Source: Mesorhizobium sp.
Lineage (GTDB): Bacteria; Pseudomonadota; Alphaproteobacteria; Rhizobiales; Rhizobiaceae
Reading direction: 5' to 3'
DNA: 64,000 bases
NCBI GenBank assembly: GCA_004017535.1
Contig: SAJS01000001.1
Span: 868,001-932,000, forward strand
Shown: positions 1 to 8,696 of the stretch, one piece after another
Layout: every line of letters starts with the position of its first letter
How positions within the stretch are numbered: position 1 is the stretch's first letter
Translations under genes and position numbers: made by a program
The notes under the pieces: model-generated
The model's input: the letters and a program-made list of their open reading frames with translations, nothing else
The model's database searches: none
Told to the model about the DNA's origin: nothing

Positions 1-77
1 GGCGGGGTGCCTGCCTGATCCCAGACATAAGCGCCCGACGAGGCGATCACGAAAAGCGATAAGGCGATTTGTTTCAT
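1..77 (-). CDS. N-terminus of a secreted protein, cut by window edge
   Basis: An ATG at position 77 on the minus strand opens a reading frame that runs off the left edge. The 25 visible residues begin MKQIALSLFVIASSGAYVW, a lysine followed by a hydrophobic stretch that reads as a signal peptide or signal anchor. No family can be assigned from so little. An FNR-like box at 224-237 lies about 150 bp upstream and could serve this gene or the divergent VIT-family gene. Confidence 0.5.
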   Translation of the reverse strand, partial: MKQIALSLFVIASSGAYVWDQAGTP

Positions 78-223
78 AAGCATTGAATCCCGGCTTCAGG
101 GCCGCGCAACAGCCGGACCGTCGCATGCCCTCTCTCAGCAATATCGCACGAGTTAGCTGACAGCTGGCTGTCAGCGCGCCTGACCTGCGAAAAGTGCTGC
201 ATCGGCGAAAATGGCGGGGGTTT

Positions 224-237
224 TTGACCTGGATCAG
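224..237. promoter_or_regulatory. FNR/FixK-type box (imperfect)
   Basis: TTGAC-CTGG-ATCAG matches the anaerobox TTGAT-N4-ATCAA at 8 of 10 fixed positions. It lies about 104 bp before the ATG of the VIT-family gene and about 153 bp before the divergent gene at the left edge. Its role is inferred from the many better matches nearby. Confidence 0.45.
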
Positions 238-333
238 GGTATAGCTGCTGTCAGCAAGCTATGAAGCTGCATTCCCCGCTTGCCGATCTGGAGGCGATAC
301 CGTGGCAACATCCAACTGTTCATCACCTCGATC

Positions 334-1029
334 ATGAGCCGACTTCACACTGAAAATCATCTCGTGTCGCGCATCGGCTGGCTACGAGCCGCGGTGCTCG
401 GCGCCAATGACGGCATCGTTTCGACGGCCAGCTTGATCATCGGGGTCGCTGCTGCCAACGCGACCACGACCAACGTGCTGGTGGCCGGCGTAGCCGGCCT
501 TGTGGCAGGCGCGATGTCGATGGCCGCCGGCGAATATGTATCCGTCAGTTCCCAGGCCGACACCGAGAAGGCGGATCTCGCCCGCGAGCGCAAGGAATTG
601 GCGACCCAGCCCGAATTCGAGCGACAGGAGCTTGCCCAGATCTATATCGATCGCGGCGTGGAGCCTCGGCTGGCGTTGCAGGTGGCTGACCAGCTGATGG
701 CCAAGGACGCTCTTGGCGCTCATGCGCGTGACGAACTCGGTATATCCGAGGTGACCGCCGCACGACCAATCCTGGCCGCTCTGGCTTCCGCTGCGGCGTT
801 TTCAATCGGTGCGGTCATGCCTCTGGCGATGGTGCTGATTTCGCCGCCCTCGAGGCTTGTTGCCGTTGTCTCGATTGCATCGTTGCTGTTCCTGGCGGTG
901 CTGGGCGCAATCGGCGCGAGGGCCGGCGGCGCCAATGTTTGGAAGGCGACAGCTCGCGTCACCTTTTGGGGAGCGCTGGCGATGGCCCTGACGGCCGGCA
1001 TTGGCGCGATGTTCGGTACGACGGGCTAA
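334..1029 (+). CDS. VIT1/CCC1-family iron/manganese transporter
   Basis: The 231-residue product belongs to the VIT (vacuolar iron transporter) family of Fe/Mn membrane transporters. The N-terminus carries the family signature AAVLGANDGIVSTASL just before the first membrane helix. It is followed by the GAMSMAAGEYVSVSSQ segment of helix 2, a charged cytoplasmic stretch rich in Glu and Arg that would bind metal, and three C-terminal hydrophobic segments. ATG 334 was chosen because the homologous region starts there, although a TTG at 280 is also in frame. There is no ferritin-like domain. It stands alone between an anaerobox and an intergenic repeat, so low-oxygen induction is possible but not shown. 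Confidence 0.85.
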   Translation: MSRLHTENHLVSRIGWLRAAVLGANDGIVSTASLIIGVAAANATTTNVLVAGVAGLVAGAMSMAAGEYVSVSSQADTEKADLARERKELATQPEFERQELAQIYIDRGVEPRLALQVADQLMAKDALGAHARDELGISEVTAARPILAALASAAAFSIGAVMPLAMVLISPPSRLVAVVSIASLLFLAVLGAIGARAGGANVWKATARVTFWGALAMALTAGIGAMFGTTG

Positions 1030-1134
1030 TGCATGTCGCCCAAAGGTGCGCAGCGGTTTTGGGGGGAACGACATGCATCAAAGCAAAGACCTAAGGCGCG
1101 TCGACTGAGTCCGTTTCAGCGCAACACGCTTTAG
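1029..1134. repeat. Two-hairpin intergenic repeat, copy A
   Basis: This begins at the stop codon of the VIT gene. Hairpin 1 pairs ATGCATGTCG (1029-1038) with CGACATGCAT (1069-1078) around a GTGCGCAGCGGTTTT core. A short linker resembling AAAGCAAAGACCT follows, then hairpin 2 pairs CTAAGGCGCGT with ACGCTTTAG (1091-1134). The same order of parts occurs at 32604-32709 (inverted) and 60127-60232. It may also act as a terminator for the VIT gene. Confidence 0.7.
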
Positions 1135-1154
1135 GCCGGCGGGTTTCATCCCGG

Positions 1155-1168
1155 TTGATCGAGATCAA
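1155..1168. promoter_or_regulatory. Perfect FNR/FixK anaerobox
   Basis: TTGAT-CGAG-ATCAA is a perfect match, centred about 58 bp before ATG 1220. That is the position expected for class II activation of the DUF6455 gene. Confidence 0.8.
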
Positions 1169-1219
1169 TGCCGCGAGCTGCTTGGATGGCAATGATTGCC
1201 GCCTGAGGAGTGTGCCGGC

Positions 1220-1480
1220 ATGAGCTTTCTCGATTATCTGATGGGCGTTGACGCCAGAATCGCCTTGATGGGACGCATGATGCAGAAAACGGGCGTCGAC
1301 AGGCAGCTGCGGGTCGTGGCCGATCACGTCGCCGTCACCAATCGCGCCGTGGACCGGTGCCGCTCCTGCGGCCACCAGGATGAATGCGCGGCCTGGCTCG
1401 ACGAAACCGAGCATGCGGATCACCCGCCGCCCTATTGCCGCAATGGCGACTTGATCGCGCGTTTGCAGTCTCTCCGTTGA
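1220..1480 (+). CDS. DUF6455-family small cysteine protein
   Basis: This 86-residue soluble protein resembles the DUF6455 family, whose function is unknown. The C-terminal half has a conserved cysteine pattern, CRSC-x4-EC, and then a further Cys in PPYCRN, compatible with a metal or iron-sulfur site. GAGGAG at 1205-1210 is a good ribosome binding site for ATG 1220. A perfect anaerobox upstream indicates control by FnrN or FixK. The family name is from memory of the sequence style; the cysteine pattern and promoter are directly visible. Confidence 0.7.
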   Translation: MSFLDYLMGVDARIALMGRMMQKTGVDRQLRVVADHVAVTNRAVDRCRSCGHQDECAAWLDETEHADHPPPYCRNGDLIARLQSLR

Positions 1481-1639
1481 TCGAGCACCGACGCGGCGGC
1501 CTTGATGAGTTGCCGCGGTGAGCCACCCGGGCTACCGAGAATGGGCGGCTTTGTTCGCGTGACGAGTGGGGAGGCGTTGACGATAGTCGGCGCCGGTGGG
1601 ACTTCTGCAGTCGACAGGGACGTGTACGAGGCAGGCGGT

Positions 1640-2188
1640 TTGGACAATCTGCATCTTCTGGAAGCATTTCTGCTTTTTGCCGCGCCAGGGCCGACCAACG
1701 CTCTTCTGGCGGCAGGCGCCGTCAAGCGGCAGAACGCCACCACGCTGCTTGCCGCGCAGGCATGCGGATACGGGATCGCGGCAGCCTTCTGGCTTTCGCT
1801 ACGTTCCTTGGTGCCGTCTGCCACTGTTCAGATGGTTCAACTGGTTGCCGCAGCGTGGCTGGTGATCCTTGGCTTTCGCCTGTTGGCGGCCAAGCGCGCA
1901 GAGGCAACGGAAAACGGCGGCGGCATCTTCATCCTGGCAACCACCGTCCTCAACCCGAAGGCGTTCATCTATTGCGTGGCCATCGTGCCGATGGACATCG
2001 AGGCGACCGCGCTGGGCATCGCCTGGATGGCGCTGCTCGTGATCACGGCAGTGACCGGATCGATATGGCTGCTGCTCGGCGGACGGCTGAGCGGCGGCAA
2101 GAGGATGGCCGACGCAATCGCCGGCGCCGCGCTCATTGTCTTTGCGCTGCTGCTGGTTCGCCCCCTGATACCGGTGTCCGCGATTTGA
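1640..2188 (+). CDS. LysE/RhtB-type exporter
   Basis: The product is a hydrophobic protein with about six membrane segments. The early FLLFAAPGPTNALLAAG stretch is the N-terminal signature of LysE/RhtB amino-acid exporters, followed by a central NPKAFIY motif also typical of the family. The start is uncertain. The reading frame is open from TTG 1502, but homology begins with the residues after TTG 1640, which has a purine-rich GAGGCAGGCGG ahead of it; GTG 1622 is another option. Substrate unknown. The gene converges with the CBS-domain gene and has no visible anaerobox. Confidence 0.65.
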   Translation: MDNLHLLEAFLLFAAPGPTNALLAAGAVKRQNATTLLAAQACGYGIAAAFWLSLRSLVPSATVQMVQLVAAAWLVILGFRLLAAKRAEATENGGGIFILATTVLNPKAFIYCVAIVPMDIEATALGIAWMALLVITAVTGSIWLLLGGRLSGGKRMADAIAGAALIVFALLLVRPLIPVSAI

Positions 2189-2215
2189 GTGCGTGCGCCG
2201 GAAGCGCAAGGCGGT

Positions 2216-2917
2216 TCAAGAGACAAGCACCACCGAGAATGGCTCGGCGCAAAAGAGCTTGTCCGTGACCTTTTTGACCCCGGCAACGTTCTCGGCCGCA
2301 ACCACGGCAGCTTTTCGCTGACGTTCGTCGAAGATGGCGCCGCTCAGCTCAACGTCTCCCTTATCGACGGTGACGCCGATAAGGTCGCCGCCGACGCTCC
2401 AGGACTGCCCCCGCAGCTCGGCAAGAATGTTCCTGCGGATGACCTCGTCGTCGACAGTCGCAGAACCTGATTTGGGCAGAGTGCGGAGCAGGATGCGCAT
2501 CAGATCGGAGCGGCTGACGATGCCGACGATCTTATCCGCGTCAACGATAGGCACATTCTTGATGTCGTGGGTTGCCATCAGTTCGACGACGTCGGCAAGC
2601 GAAGCGCCTGGCACTGCCGAAACGACGCCGGCGGTCATGACCTCGGCCACCCGGCGGCCGCTCGAACGGACATACTCGTCGGCGAGCTTGCCTGGACCGA
2701 CAAGAAACTCCAGCCAGCGAGGCCGCGCCCTCCTTGTGCCAAGTTCGCCCCGGCGCAGAAAATCGCCTTCGCTGATGATGCCAGCCAGCGATCCATCGTC
2801 TCCCACGACCGGCAGGCAGCGGATGTTCCTGGTCAGCATTAGATCGGCCGCTTCGGCGACCGAGGCAGAGGTAGCGATTGTAACCACCGGCTTCGTCATG
2901 ATGTCCCGAGCCTGCAT
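2216..2917 (-). CDS. Two-CBS-domain protein with C-terminal BON domain
   Basis: The 233-residue product has a CBS pair at residues 1-60 (MQARDIMTKPVVTIA) and about 90-150 (VAEVMTAGVVSA, then VDADKIVGIVSRSDLMR). A BON domain follows at about 160-230 (VELSGAIFDERQRKAA). CBS pairs sense adenine nucleotides and BON domains usually contact membranes or other proteins. CBS proteins of this build recur in rhizobial FixK/FnrN regulons. A degenerate anaerobox lies 61 bp upstream, inside the 3' end of fixS. The gene could also be read from the fixGHIS transcript. Confidence 0.85.
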   Translation of the reverse strand: MQARDIMTKPVVTIATSASVAEAADLMLTRNIRCLPVVGDDGSLAGIISEGDFLRRGELGTRRARPRWLEFLVGPGKLADEYVRSSGRRVAEVMTAGVVSAVPGASLADVVELMATHDIKNVPIVDADKIVGIVSRSDLMRILLRTLPKSGSATVDDEVIRRNILAELRGQSWSVGGDLIGVTVDKGDVELSGAIFDERQRKAAVVAAENVAGVKKVTDKLFCAEPFSVVLVS

Positions 2918-2971
2918 CGAAGTCTCCCGCTTTCGTCAGCCTTACTCTCGGAGGTCGGGAGAAACGCTGCC

Positions 2972-2985
2972 TTGATCTACGTCAG
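2972..2985 (-). promoter_or_regulatory. Degenerate anaerobox before the CBS gene
   Basis: On the minus strand this reads CTGAC-GTAG-ATCAA: one perfect half-site and one poor half. It is centred 61 bp before the CBS-BON start and overlaps the stop codon of fixS. Weak on sequence, but the position is right. Confidence 0.4.
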
Positions 2986-3152
2986 TTTGATCGCGGGGCT
3001 TCCTTGTCTCGCGCATCGGGTTCGATCAGTATCCGCTCGGCGGCTCCATCGAGATCCTCGTATTGGCCGCTGCGCAAAGCCCACAGGAAGCCGGACAAAC
3101 CGAGCGCGCCGAGGAACAGGGCCACTGGAATGAGATAGACGAGCGTGGTCAT
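2982..3152 (-). CDS. fixS: cbb3 oxidase maturation protein FixS/CcoS
   Basis: This 56-residue membrane protein was found by translating downstream of fixI. It begins MTTLVYLIPVALFLGALG, a single membrane helix, and continues with the CcoS signature FLWALRSGQYEDLDG. CcoS is needed for heme and copper incorporation into cbb3 oxidase. Its ATG overlaps the fixI TGA in an ATGA junction, so the two are translationally coupled. It is the last gene of fixGHIS. Confidence 0.93.
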   Translation of the reverse strand: MTTLVYLIPVALFLGALGLSGFLWALRSGQYEDLDGAAERILIEPDARDKEAPRSN

Positions 3153-5434
3153 GGGTGCGCCGCTTCGACGAAATCGGTGCGGCGCCTGGCGGGAGCGGCT
3201 TCAGGCGCCGCTTTCGCCGTCGCCTGAAGCCGCATCGCATTTGCGATCACGATCAGCGAGGACGCGCTCATCGCAATGGCCGCGATCAGCGGCGTCACAT
3301 GTCCGAGGATGGCGATCGGCACGGCGAACGCGTTGTAGATGATCGCGACCGCGATGTTCTGGCGGATGAGCCGGCCGGCCTTGCGCGAGACATCCAGGGC
3401 GAGCGGCACCGCCAGCAGGCTTTCGCGCAGGAAGACGAAATCCGCGGCTTGGCGGCCAATGTCGGCCGCGGTCGCCGGAGCCATCGAGACGTGCGCGGCG
3501 CCGAGCGCCGGCGTGTCATTGAGCCCGTCGCCCACCATCAGCACCTTGTGACCGGCGCGGGCCAACGCCTCGATCCTCTCGACCTTGCCCGCGGGCAACA
3601 GGGCCGGCACGAAATTCTCGATGCCCAAGGTTGCCGCCGCCTCGCCGCAGGCTCTCGCTGTGTCGCCGGAAAGCATCTCGACCGAGATACCGGCGTCCTT
3701 CAGCCATTCCACCGCGGCTTTCGCATCGGCGCGCGTTGCATCCTCGAAGGCGAAGGATGCGACGATCCTGCCATTCTTCGCGAGAACCGTGCCGCCAAGC
3801 CCGCCATATCGCCCTTCACCGCCGGTACGGGCCTTCCATCCGGCCCAGCCGCGCCGGCCAAGGCGCCAGATATCGGCGCCGGCGGACGCTTCGATGCCGA
3901 AGCCCGGCTCCTCCTGCACGCGGTCGAATTGGGTTCCACTGCGAACGCTGCCATAGGCCGCCAGCGCCTTCGAGAAGGGGTGCCGGGAATGCGCCGCCAG
4001 GTCGGCCGCGATCGCCAGCATGACCGGATCGATCGACGCCGCGTTGACGAGCCTGGGCAGCCCCAGAGTGAGCGTCCCGGTCTTGTCGAACACGGCCGCG
4101 TCGATCGCCGCGAGACGCTCCATCGCCGAACCGTCCTTGACCATGACGCCGGCCTCGAACAGGCGCCGGGCCGCCACCACTTGGACGATTGGAACCGCGA
4201 GGCCGAGCGCGCACGGGCAGGTGATGATGAGCACGGCGATGGCGATGGTCATGGCGCGGTGCCAATCGCCGGACGCAATCATCCAGCCGAGGAAGGTGAC
4301 GAAGGCCGCCAGATGGACCACGGGCGCGTAGAGTGCCGATACCCGGTCGGCGATCCGCCTGTAGCGCGAGCGGCCACCCTCGGCGGCTTCCATCAGCCGG
4401 ACCATTTCCGCCAGGAAGGAATCCTTCGCCGCGGCGGTTGCCTGCATCGTCAGCGGACCTGTCAGGTTCAGCGTGCCGGCCTGGACGTGCGTGCCGGCGC
4501 TCACGGCTTTCGGCGCGCTCTCGCCGGAGACGATCGAGCAATCGAGGTCGGAATTCCCGCTGACGATATCGCCGTCGACCGGGATCCGCTCGCCGGCTGC
4601 AATGAGCAGGCGCATTCCCGGCGCGAGTTCGGCGACGGGCACGTATTCGCGTATTCCGTCGTCGCGCAGGACGACTCCCCCTCGCGCCGCAAGCCGCGAC
4701 AGACCATTAACCGCGGTTCGCGCCCGCTCGCGCATCACGTGATCCAGCGTGCGCCCGATCAGCAGGAAGAAGAGCAGCGACACCGAGGCGTCGAAATAGG
4801 CGTGCTCGCCGTGATTGATGGTCTCGTAGAGGCTCATCGCGTAGGCGAGGGAAACGCCCACCGCGATCGGCACGTCCATGTTCATGCGGCCATGGCGCAG
4901 CGCGTTCGCAGCCGAGCGGAAGTAGATCCCGCCGGCGAAGGCGAGCGCCGGGATGGCGATCAGCGCGGACAGCCAATGGAACAGATCGCGCGTCGGGCCT
5001 TCCGCGCCGGACCAGACCGATACCGAGAGCAGCATGATATTGCCGGCCGCGAAGCCCGCGACAGCGACGGCGCGGATCAGCTCTGAGAGCGTCCTGTCCT
5101 TCTCGTGAATTTCCGGGTCGAACAGGTGCGCCTGATAGCCGAGCCGGCCGAGCACGGCGAAGAATGGCGGGACGATGTCGCCGCGCCAGCGGATCGACAC
5201 ACGCTTCGTCGACAGGTTGACGCGAGCGGACGCGACATTCTCGACGGAGCCGAGCGCCGCCTCGATCGCCTGGATGCAAGCTCCGCAGTGAACCGTCGGC
5301 ACCGACAGGTCGGTCTGGTGGATGTCGCCGCCCAGGCAGCGGCTGGCGAGCTTGATCTCCTCGCTCGACGGCGATGCGGATGTCGCGCCGGCGACCTCCA
5401 ACGCCATTTCAGCCCCAGGCGCGCAGCAGCTCAT
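3149..5434 (-). CDS. fixI: Copper-transporting P1B ATPase FixI/CcoI
   Basis: The 761-residue P-type ATPase exports copper for CuB assembly in the cbb3 oxidase. The heavy-metal-associated domain carries HCGAC (Cys 50 and 53). The membrane motif CPCAL sits near residues 406-410, the phosphorylation site DKTGT at 450-454, the HP dipeptide at 485-486 and the GDGLND hinge at 635-640. An extra Cys pair occurs at the N-terminus (MSCCAP). ATG 5434 is supported by the ATGA overlap with fixH; the frame continues upstream only as antisense of fixH. The gene also overlaps fixS by ATGA. Confidence 0.95.
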   Translation of the reverse strand: MSCCAPGAEMALEVAGATSASPSSEEIKLASRCLGGDIHQTDLSVPTVHCGACIQAIEAALGSVENVASARVNLSTKRVSIRWRGDIVPPFFAVLGRLGYQAHLFDPEIHEKDRTLSELIRAVAVAGFAAGNIMLLSVSVWSGAEGPTRDLFHWLSALIAIPALAFAGGIYFRSAANALRHGRMNMDVPIAVGVSLAYAMSLYETINHGEHAYFDASVSLLFFLLIGRTLDHVMRERARTAVNGLSRLAARGGVVLRDDGIREYVPVAELAPGMRLLIAAGERIPVDGDIVSGNSDLDCSIVSGESAPKAVSAGTHVQAGTLNLTGPLTMQATAAAKDSFLAEMVRLMEAAEGGRSRYRRIADRVSALYAPVVHLAAFVTFLGWMIASGDWHRAMTIAIAVLIITCPCALGLAVPIVQVVAARRLFEAGVMVKDGSAMERLAAIDAAVFDKTGTLTLGLPRLVNAASIDPVMLAIAADLAAHSRHPFSKALAAYGSVRSGTQFDRVQEEPGFGIEASAGADIWRLGRRGWAGWKARTGGEGRYGGLGGTVLAKNGRIVASFAFEDATRADAKAAVEWLKDAGISVEMLSGDTARACGEAAATLGIENFVPALLPAGKVERIEALARAGHKVLMVGDGLNDTPALGAAHVSMAPATAADIGRQAADFVFLRESLLAVPLALDVSRKAGRLIRQNIAVAIIYNAFAVPIAILGHVTPLIAAIAMSASSLIVIANAMRLQATAKAAPEAAPARRRTDFVEAAHP

Positions 5435-5943
5435 TGCATGGCTCCATTCGAGATCATGACGCGGCGGACATCGCGGAACGGTGAAGCCAACCCGGCGTCC
5501 GCATCGATCTCCACGATCCAGACGCCATTCCTGGGCGTGTGCCGAACAGCAAATGCGTCCGCGCTCCCGGCGCCCCCGGCCACCGCGGTAAGTGTCAGGG
5601 TTTCGTCCTCGGCCTCGTAGGCCGGGTGGCGGAACAGCACCTTGACGCCGCGCAACGGCACCGGTTTGCCTTGGCTGTCGACAAGGCTGTACCGGACCTC
5701 GCCGGAAGCGACGGTCAGCTTGCCTGTCCAACCCAGCGCTGCCTGCGCTCTTCCTTTCCTCGCTTCTTCATTGAACTGCTGGCTCGCGACATAGGTGTTC
5801 TCGACGACGAGGCCGGTCCAGCTCTTCTGGGCAAGCGTGGCCATGGTGACATTGACCCCGATTACCACCGCGAAGAACGCCAGAATGGAGACCAACATAT
5901 GCTTGCCGGTGAACTCGCGCGGCTTCGGCATTTCGGCGCTCAT
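5431..5943 (-). CDS. fixH: FixH/CcoH, cbb3 assembly protein
   Basis: FixH is a 170-residue protein with one N-terminal membrane helix (residues about 12-35, LVSILAFFAVVIGVNVTMA) and a periplasmic domain rich in beta strands. The family acts with FixG and FixI in cbb3 oxidase assembly. Its ATG overlaps the fixG stop, and its stop overlaps the fixI start, each by ATGA. Length and order fit the canonical rhizobial operon. Confidence 0.93.
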   Translation of the reverse strand: MSAEMPKPREFTGKHMLVSILAFFAVVIGVNVTMATLAQKSWTGLVVENTYVASQQFNEEARKGRAQAALGWTGKLTVASGEVRYSLVDSQGKPVPLRGVKVLFRHPAYEAEDETLTLTAVAGGAGSADAFAVRHTPRNGVWIVEIDADAGLASPFRDVRRVMISNGAMQ

Positions 5944-7499
5944 CTGCTGTTCTCCGGGGCATTGAAGGTTGCGGTGTATTCGGCGGTTTCGGAACTTGCC
6001 GTGTCGTCGATGCGGAATTCGAAACTCTGCGCCGGCTTCCTGATCTGATCGGCCGGTTGCCGGACGAAGACCTTCAGCGTCTTCAGCCGGTCGGGCTCGA
6101 CCGGGATGGAGAAGGAGCGGCTTGCAGGCTGGTCGATGCCGACGATGCTCATCTCGCCGCCGTCGAGGCCGTGCAGCGTGATCTCGACCGTCCTCGGCTC
6201 GGGTATCATATTGAGCAGCTTGACCGTATAGCCGTTGCGGATCGAGCCGTCCGAGAGCGTCACGAACTGCGGATTGCGATCATGCAGGACATTCAGCTCC
6301 AGCCGTTCGCGCGTCAGCAGCGAATAGACGAGCACCAGGCCGATCGCCGACCACACGCCGAGATAGATGTAGGTGCGCAACCGAAAGATCTTGCCCAGAT
6401 GGAAATGTGCCAGGCCGTCGGCAAAGCCGCCGCTCGGCGTCCTCACCAGCGCCGGATCGACCGGCCCGGTGCCCCCGGACGTGGCCAACGCCATGTTGGC
6501 GTTGTAGTCCGCCAGCGTCGCATAGGAGATCAGCCCGCGTTCCCGGCCGAGCTTGTCCATGACGCTGTCGCAGGCGTCGATGCACAACGCGCAGGTGATG
6601 CATTCCAGCTGCTGGCCGTCGCGGATGTCGATTCCCATGGGGCAGACGGCGACACAGGCGTTGCAGTCGACGCAGTCGCCGACCGATTGCCCGGCGGCCG
6701 AGGCTTTCTTGGCGTGGCGCGAGCGCGGCTCGCCGCGCCAGTCGTTATACGTCACCGTCAGCGAGTTTTCGTCGAGCATGGCCGCCTGGATGCGCGGCCA
6801 CGGGCACATATAGGTGCAGACCTGCTCGCGCATCAGCCCGCCGAACACATAGGTGGTGCCGGTGAGCACCGCGATCGTGGCATAGGCGATGGGCGCCGCC
6901 GTGCCGGTGACGACTTCGCCGAGCAGCTTCGGCGCATCGGCGAAGTAGAAGATCCAGGCGCCGCCCGTGGCCACGGCGATGACAAGCCAGATGGCGTGCT
7001 TGGATAGGCGCAGGAAGAATTTGCGGGCGCTCCAGGGAGCGGCCTCCAGCTTCATGCGGGCATTGCGATCGCCTTCGATCGCCCGTTCCACCACAAGGAA
7101 CAGGTCGACCCAGACGGTTTGCGGGCAGGTATAGCCGCACCAGGCCCGCCCGACCGTCGATGTGATGAGGAAAAGACCGACGCCCGCCATCATCAGAAGG
7201 CCGGCGACGTAGTAGAATTCCTGCGGCCAGATCTCGATGAAAAAGAAGTAGAAACGGCGGTTCGCCAAGTCGATGAGAACGGCCTGGTCAGGAGCGAAAG
7301 GCCCCCGACCCCAGCGCAGCCAGGGGGTCAGGTAATAGATGCCGAGCGTGATCGCCATCACCAGCCATTTGAACTGGCGGAAACGGCCGGAGGCGCGCTT
7401 CGGGAAGATTTTCTTGCGCGCGGCGTAGAGCGGCTGTCGCGTCTTCGAGGAGTTGACCGCTTCGGCCTCGAGCCGTTCTACCTGCGACTGATCCAGCAC
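5940..7499 (-). CDS. fixG: FixG/CcoG membrane ferredoxin-like protein
   Basis: FixG is a multi-pass membrane protein with two cluster-binding motifs, CVDCNACVAVCP near residue 276 and CITCALCIDAC near residue 300, a WCGYTCPQT motif and a C-terminal periplasmic Ig-like domain. In other bacteria CcoG is a cupric reductase for cbb3 assembly. The start is GTG 7499, because GGAG at 7509-7506 lies six bases before it. An in-frame TGA stands just before TTG 7511, so a TTG start would lack a ribosome site. The product is 519 residues. An anaerobox is centred 78 bp upstream. Confidence 0.94.
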   Translation of the reverse strand: MLDQSQVERLEAEAVNSSKTRQPLYAARKKIFPKRASGRFRQFKWLVMAITLGIYYLTPWLRWGRGPFAPDQAVLIDLANRRFYFFFIEIWPQEFYYVAGLLMMAGVGLFLITSTVGRAWCGYTCPQTVWVDLFLVVERAIEGDRNARMKLEAAPWSARKFFLRLSKHAIWLVIAVATGGAWIFYFADAPKLLGEVVTGTAAPIAYATIAVLTGTTYVFGGLMREQVCTYMCPWPRIQAAMLDENSLTVTYNDWRGEPRSRHAKKASAAGQSVGDCVDCNACVAVCPMGIDIRDGQQLECITCALCIDACDSVMDKLGRERGLISYATLADYNANMALATSGGTGPVDPALVRTPSGGFADGLAHFHLGKIFRLRTYIYLGVWSAIGLVLVYSLLTRERLELNVLHDRNPQFVTLSDGSIRNGYTVKLLNMIPEPRTVEITLHGLDGGEMSIVGIDQPASRSFSIPVEPDRLKTLKVFVRQPADQIRKPAQSFEFRIDDTASSETAEYTATFNAPENSR

Positions 7500-7570
7500 G
7501 ACGATCTCCAATCACGGCGAAATGATGCCGCCTGTTTCCGATAATCTGGCAATCGCGCGGGCGCGTCGCG

Positions 7571-7584
7571 TTGATGCAGGTCAA
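7571..7584 (-). promoter_or_regulatory. Anaerobox for fixGHIS
   Basis: On the minus strand this reads TTGAC-CTGC-ATCAA, 9 of 10 consensus positions. It is centred about 78 bp before the fixG GTG, right behind the fixNOQP terminator, so fixGHIS has its own promoter. Confidence 0.8.
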
Positions 7585-7590
7585 ACTGAG

Positions 7591-7630
7591 CCATCAAAAA
7601 GCAAGTCGAGGCCCGGCATGCCGGGCCTCG
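7591..7630 (-). terminator. Rho-independent terminator of fixNOQP
   Basis: CGAGGCCCGGCA and its exact complement TGCCGGGCCTCG form a 24-base palindrome at 7607-7630. On the minus strand it is followed by TTTTTGATGG at 7600-7591. It lies about 40 bp past the fixP stop codon. Confidence 0.85.
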
Positions 7631-7668
7631 TCGCTTGAACGGCTGAGGGCCGAGAATAGGCCCCGTTC

Positions 7669-8532
7669 CTATTCTCCGCCGCCAAGCGAATGGACATAGA
7701 CAGCCAGTTCCTTGACCGTCGTCTCGCCGAGACGGCCGACCCAGGCAGGCATCACGCCGTTCTTCGGGGCTCGCACCTGGGCAGCAATCGCGGCCTCGCC
7801 GGAGCCGTGGAGCCAGATGGCATCCGTCAGATTAGGTGCTCCGAGATCGCGGTTGCCCTTCGCGTTCTCGCCATGGCAGGCAGCGCAGTTGTCCGCGAAA
7901 ACCTTGGCGCCGGGCTCGATCAGGCTCTTGTCCTGCACTGGTCCGGAAAGGCTCGCCACATAGGCGCTGACCTGGGCGATCTGTTCCGGCTTGAGCACAT
8001 CGGCAAAAGCGGTCATCTCCGACTGACGGGTGTCGGGGTCCGCCGCGAAGCGGATCCCGTGCGTGATCGTCTGCTGGATCACCTCCGCCTTGCCCCCCCA
8101 GAGCCAATCGTCATCGTTGAGGTTCGGAAACCCTGTCGATCCTTGCGCGCCCGAGCCGTGGCACTGCACGCAATTCACCTTGAATGCCGCGCCGCCGGCG
8201 GCGACGGCGAACTCGCGCAACGTGTCGTCAGCGGCGATTTCCGAAACGGTCTTGGACTGTATCGCCGTGACGTATTTGGCCTTGGCGGCGTCAGCCGCGG
8301 CCATCTCGTTCTTGACGTCGTTGCGGCTGGAGAAGGCCAGGACGCCCCTGGTGGCGGAACTCAGCATCGGCCAGGCGGGATAGGCAATCGTGTAAGCGAG
8401 CGCCCAGGCCACGGTGATGTAAAAGGTGATCACCCACCAGCGCGGCAGAGGATTGTTGAGCTCCTTGATACCGTCCCATTCATGGCCGGTCGTCGTGATG
8501 CCCGAGATTTCGTCGATATGCTCGTTGCTCAT
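7669..8532 (-). CDS. fixP: cbb3 oxidase diheme subunit FixP/CcoP
   Basis: This 287-residue membrane-anchored cytochrome c passes electrons to the CcoO subunit. One membrane helix (about residues 33-52) precedes two heme c sites, CVQCH at 121-125 and CAACH at 216-220. ATG 8532 is preferred over the in-frame TTG six bases upstream. It starts two bases after the fixQ stop. Last gene of fixNOQP, followed by a strong terminator. Confidence 0.96.
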   Translation of the reverse strand: MSNEHIDEISGITTTGHEWDGIKELNNPLPRWWVITFYITVAWALAYTIAYPAWPMLSSATRGVLAFSSRNDVKNEMAAADAAKAKYVTAIQSKTVSEIAADDTLREFAVAAGGAAFKVNCVQCHGSGAQGSTGFPNLNDDDWLWGGKAEVIQQTITHGIRFAADPDTRQSEMTAFADVLKPEQIAQVSAYVASLSGPVQDKSLIEPGAKVFADNCAACHGENAKGNRDLGAPNLTDAIWLHGSGEAAIAAQVRAPKNGVMPAWVGRLGETTVKELAVYVHSLGGGE

Positions 8533-8534
8533 GA

Positions 8535-8684
8535 TCAATCGTCCTGGAGAGGAATTTTAGCGGCGTCGTCGGCATGCTCTCTGCCACCCGGACGCAGCGC
8601 GAAGACAATGCACCCGACAAAGAACAAAGCCATGGCAAGCAGGCCCCAACTGTCGGCGAACTCCCGCATCAAGTTGTATTCCAT
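8535..8684 (-). CDS. fixQ: cbb3 oxidase small subunit FixQ/CcoQ
   Basis: This 49-residue single-helix protein was found by translating the gap between fixO and fixP. It begins MEYNLMREFADSWGLLAMA and has a membrane segment ending in a short FALRPGG tail, the CcoQ pattern. GAGGAGGG is an excellent ribosome binding site. CcoQ stabilises the CcoP interaction in the oxidase. Confidence 0.93.
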   Translation of the reverse strand: MEYNLMREFADSWGLLAMALFFVGCIVFALRPGGREHADDAAKIPLQDD

Positions 8685-8696
8685 CGGTTGCCCTCC

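Noticed and set aside
3155-5086. 643-codon open frame on the plus strand
   Set aside because: It is antisense to fixI, has Arg/His/Asp-rich composition and no family motif. Long antisense frames are expected in GC-rich coding DNA.
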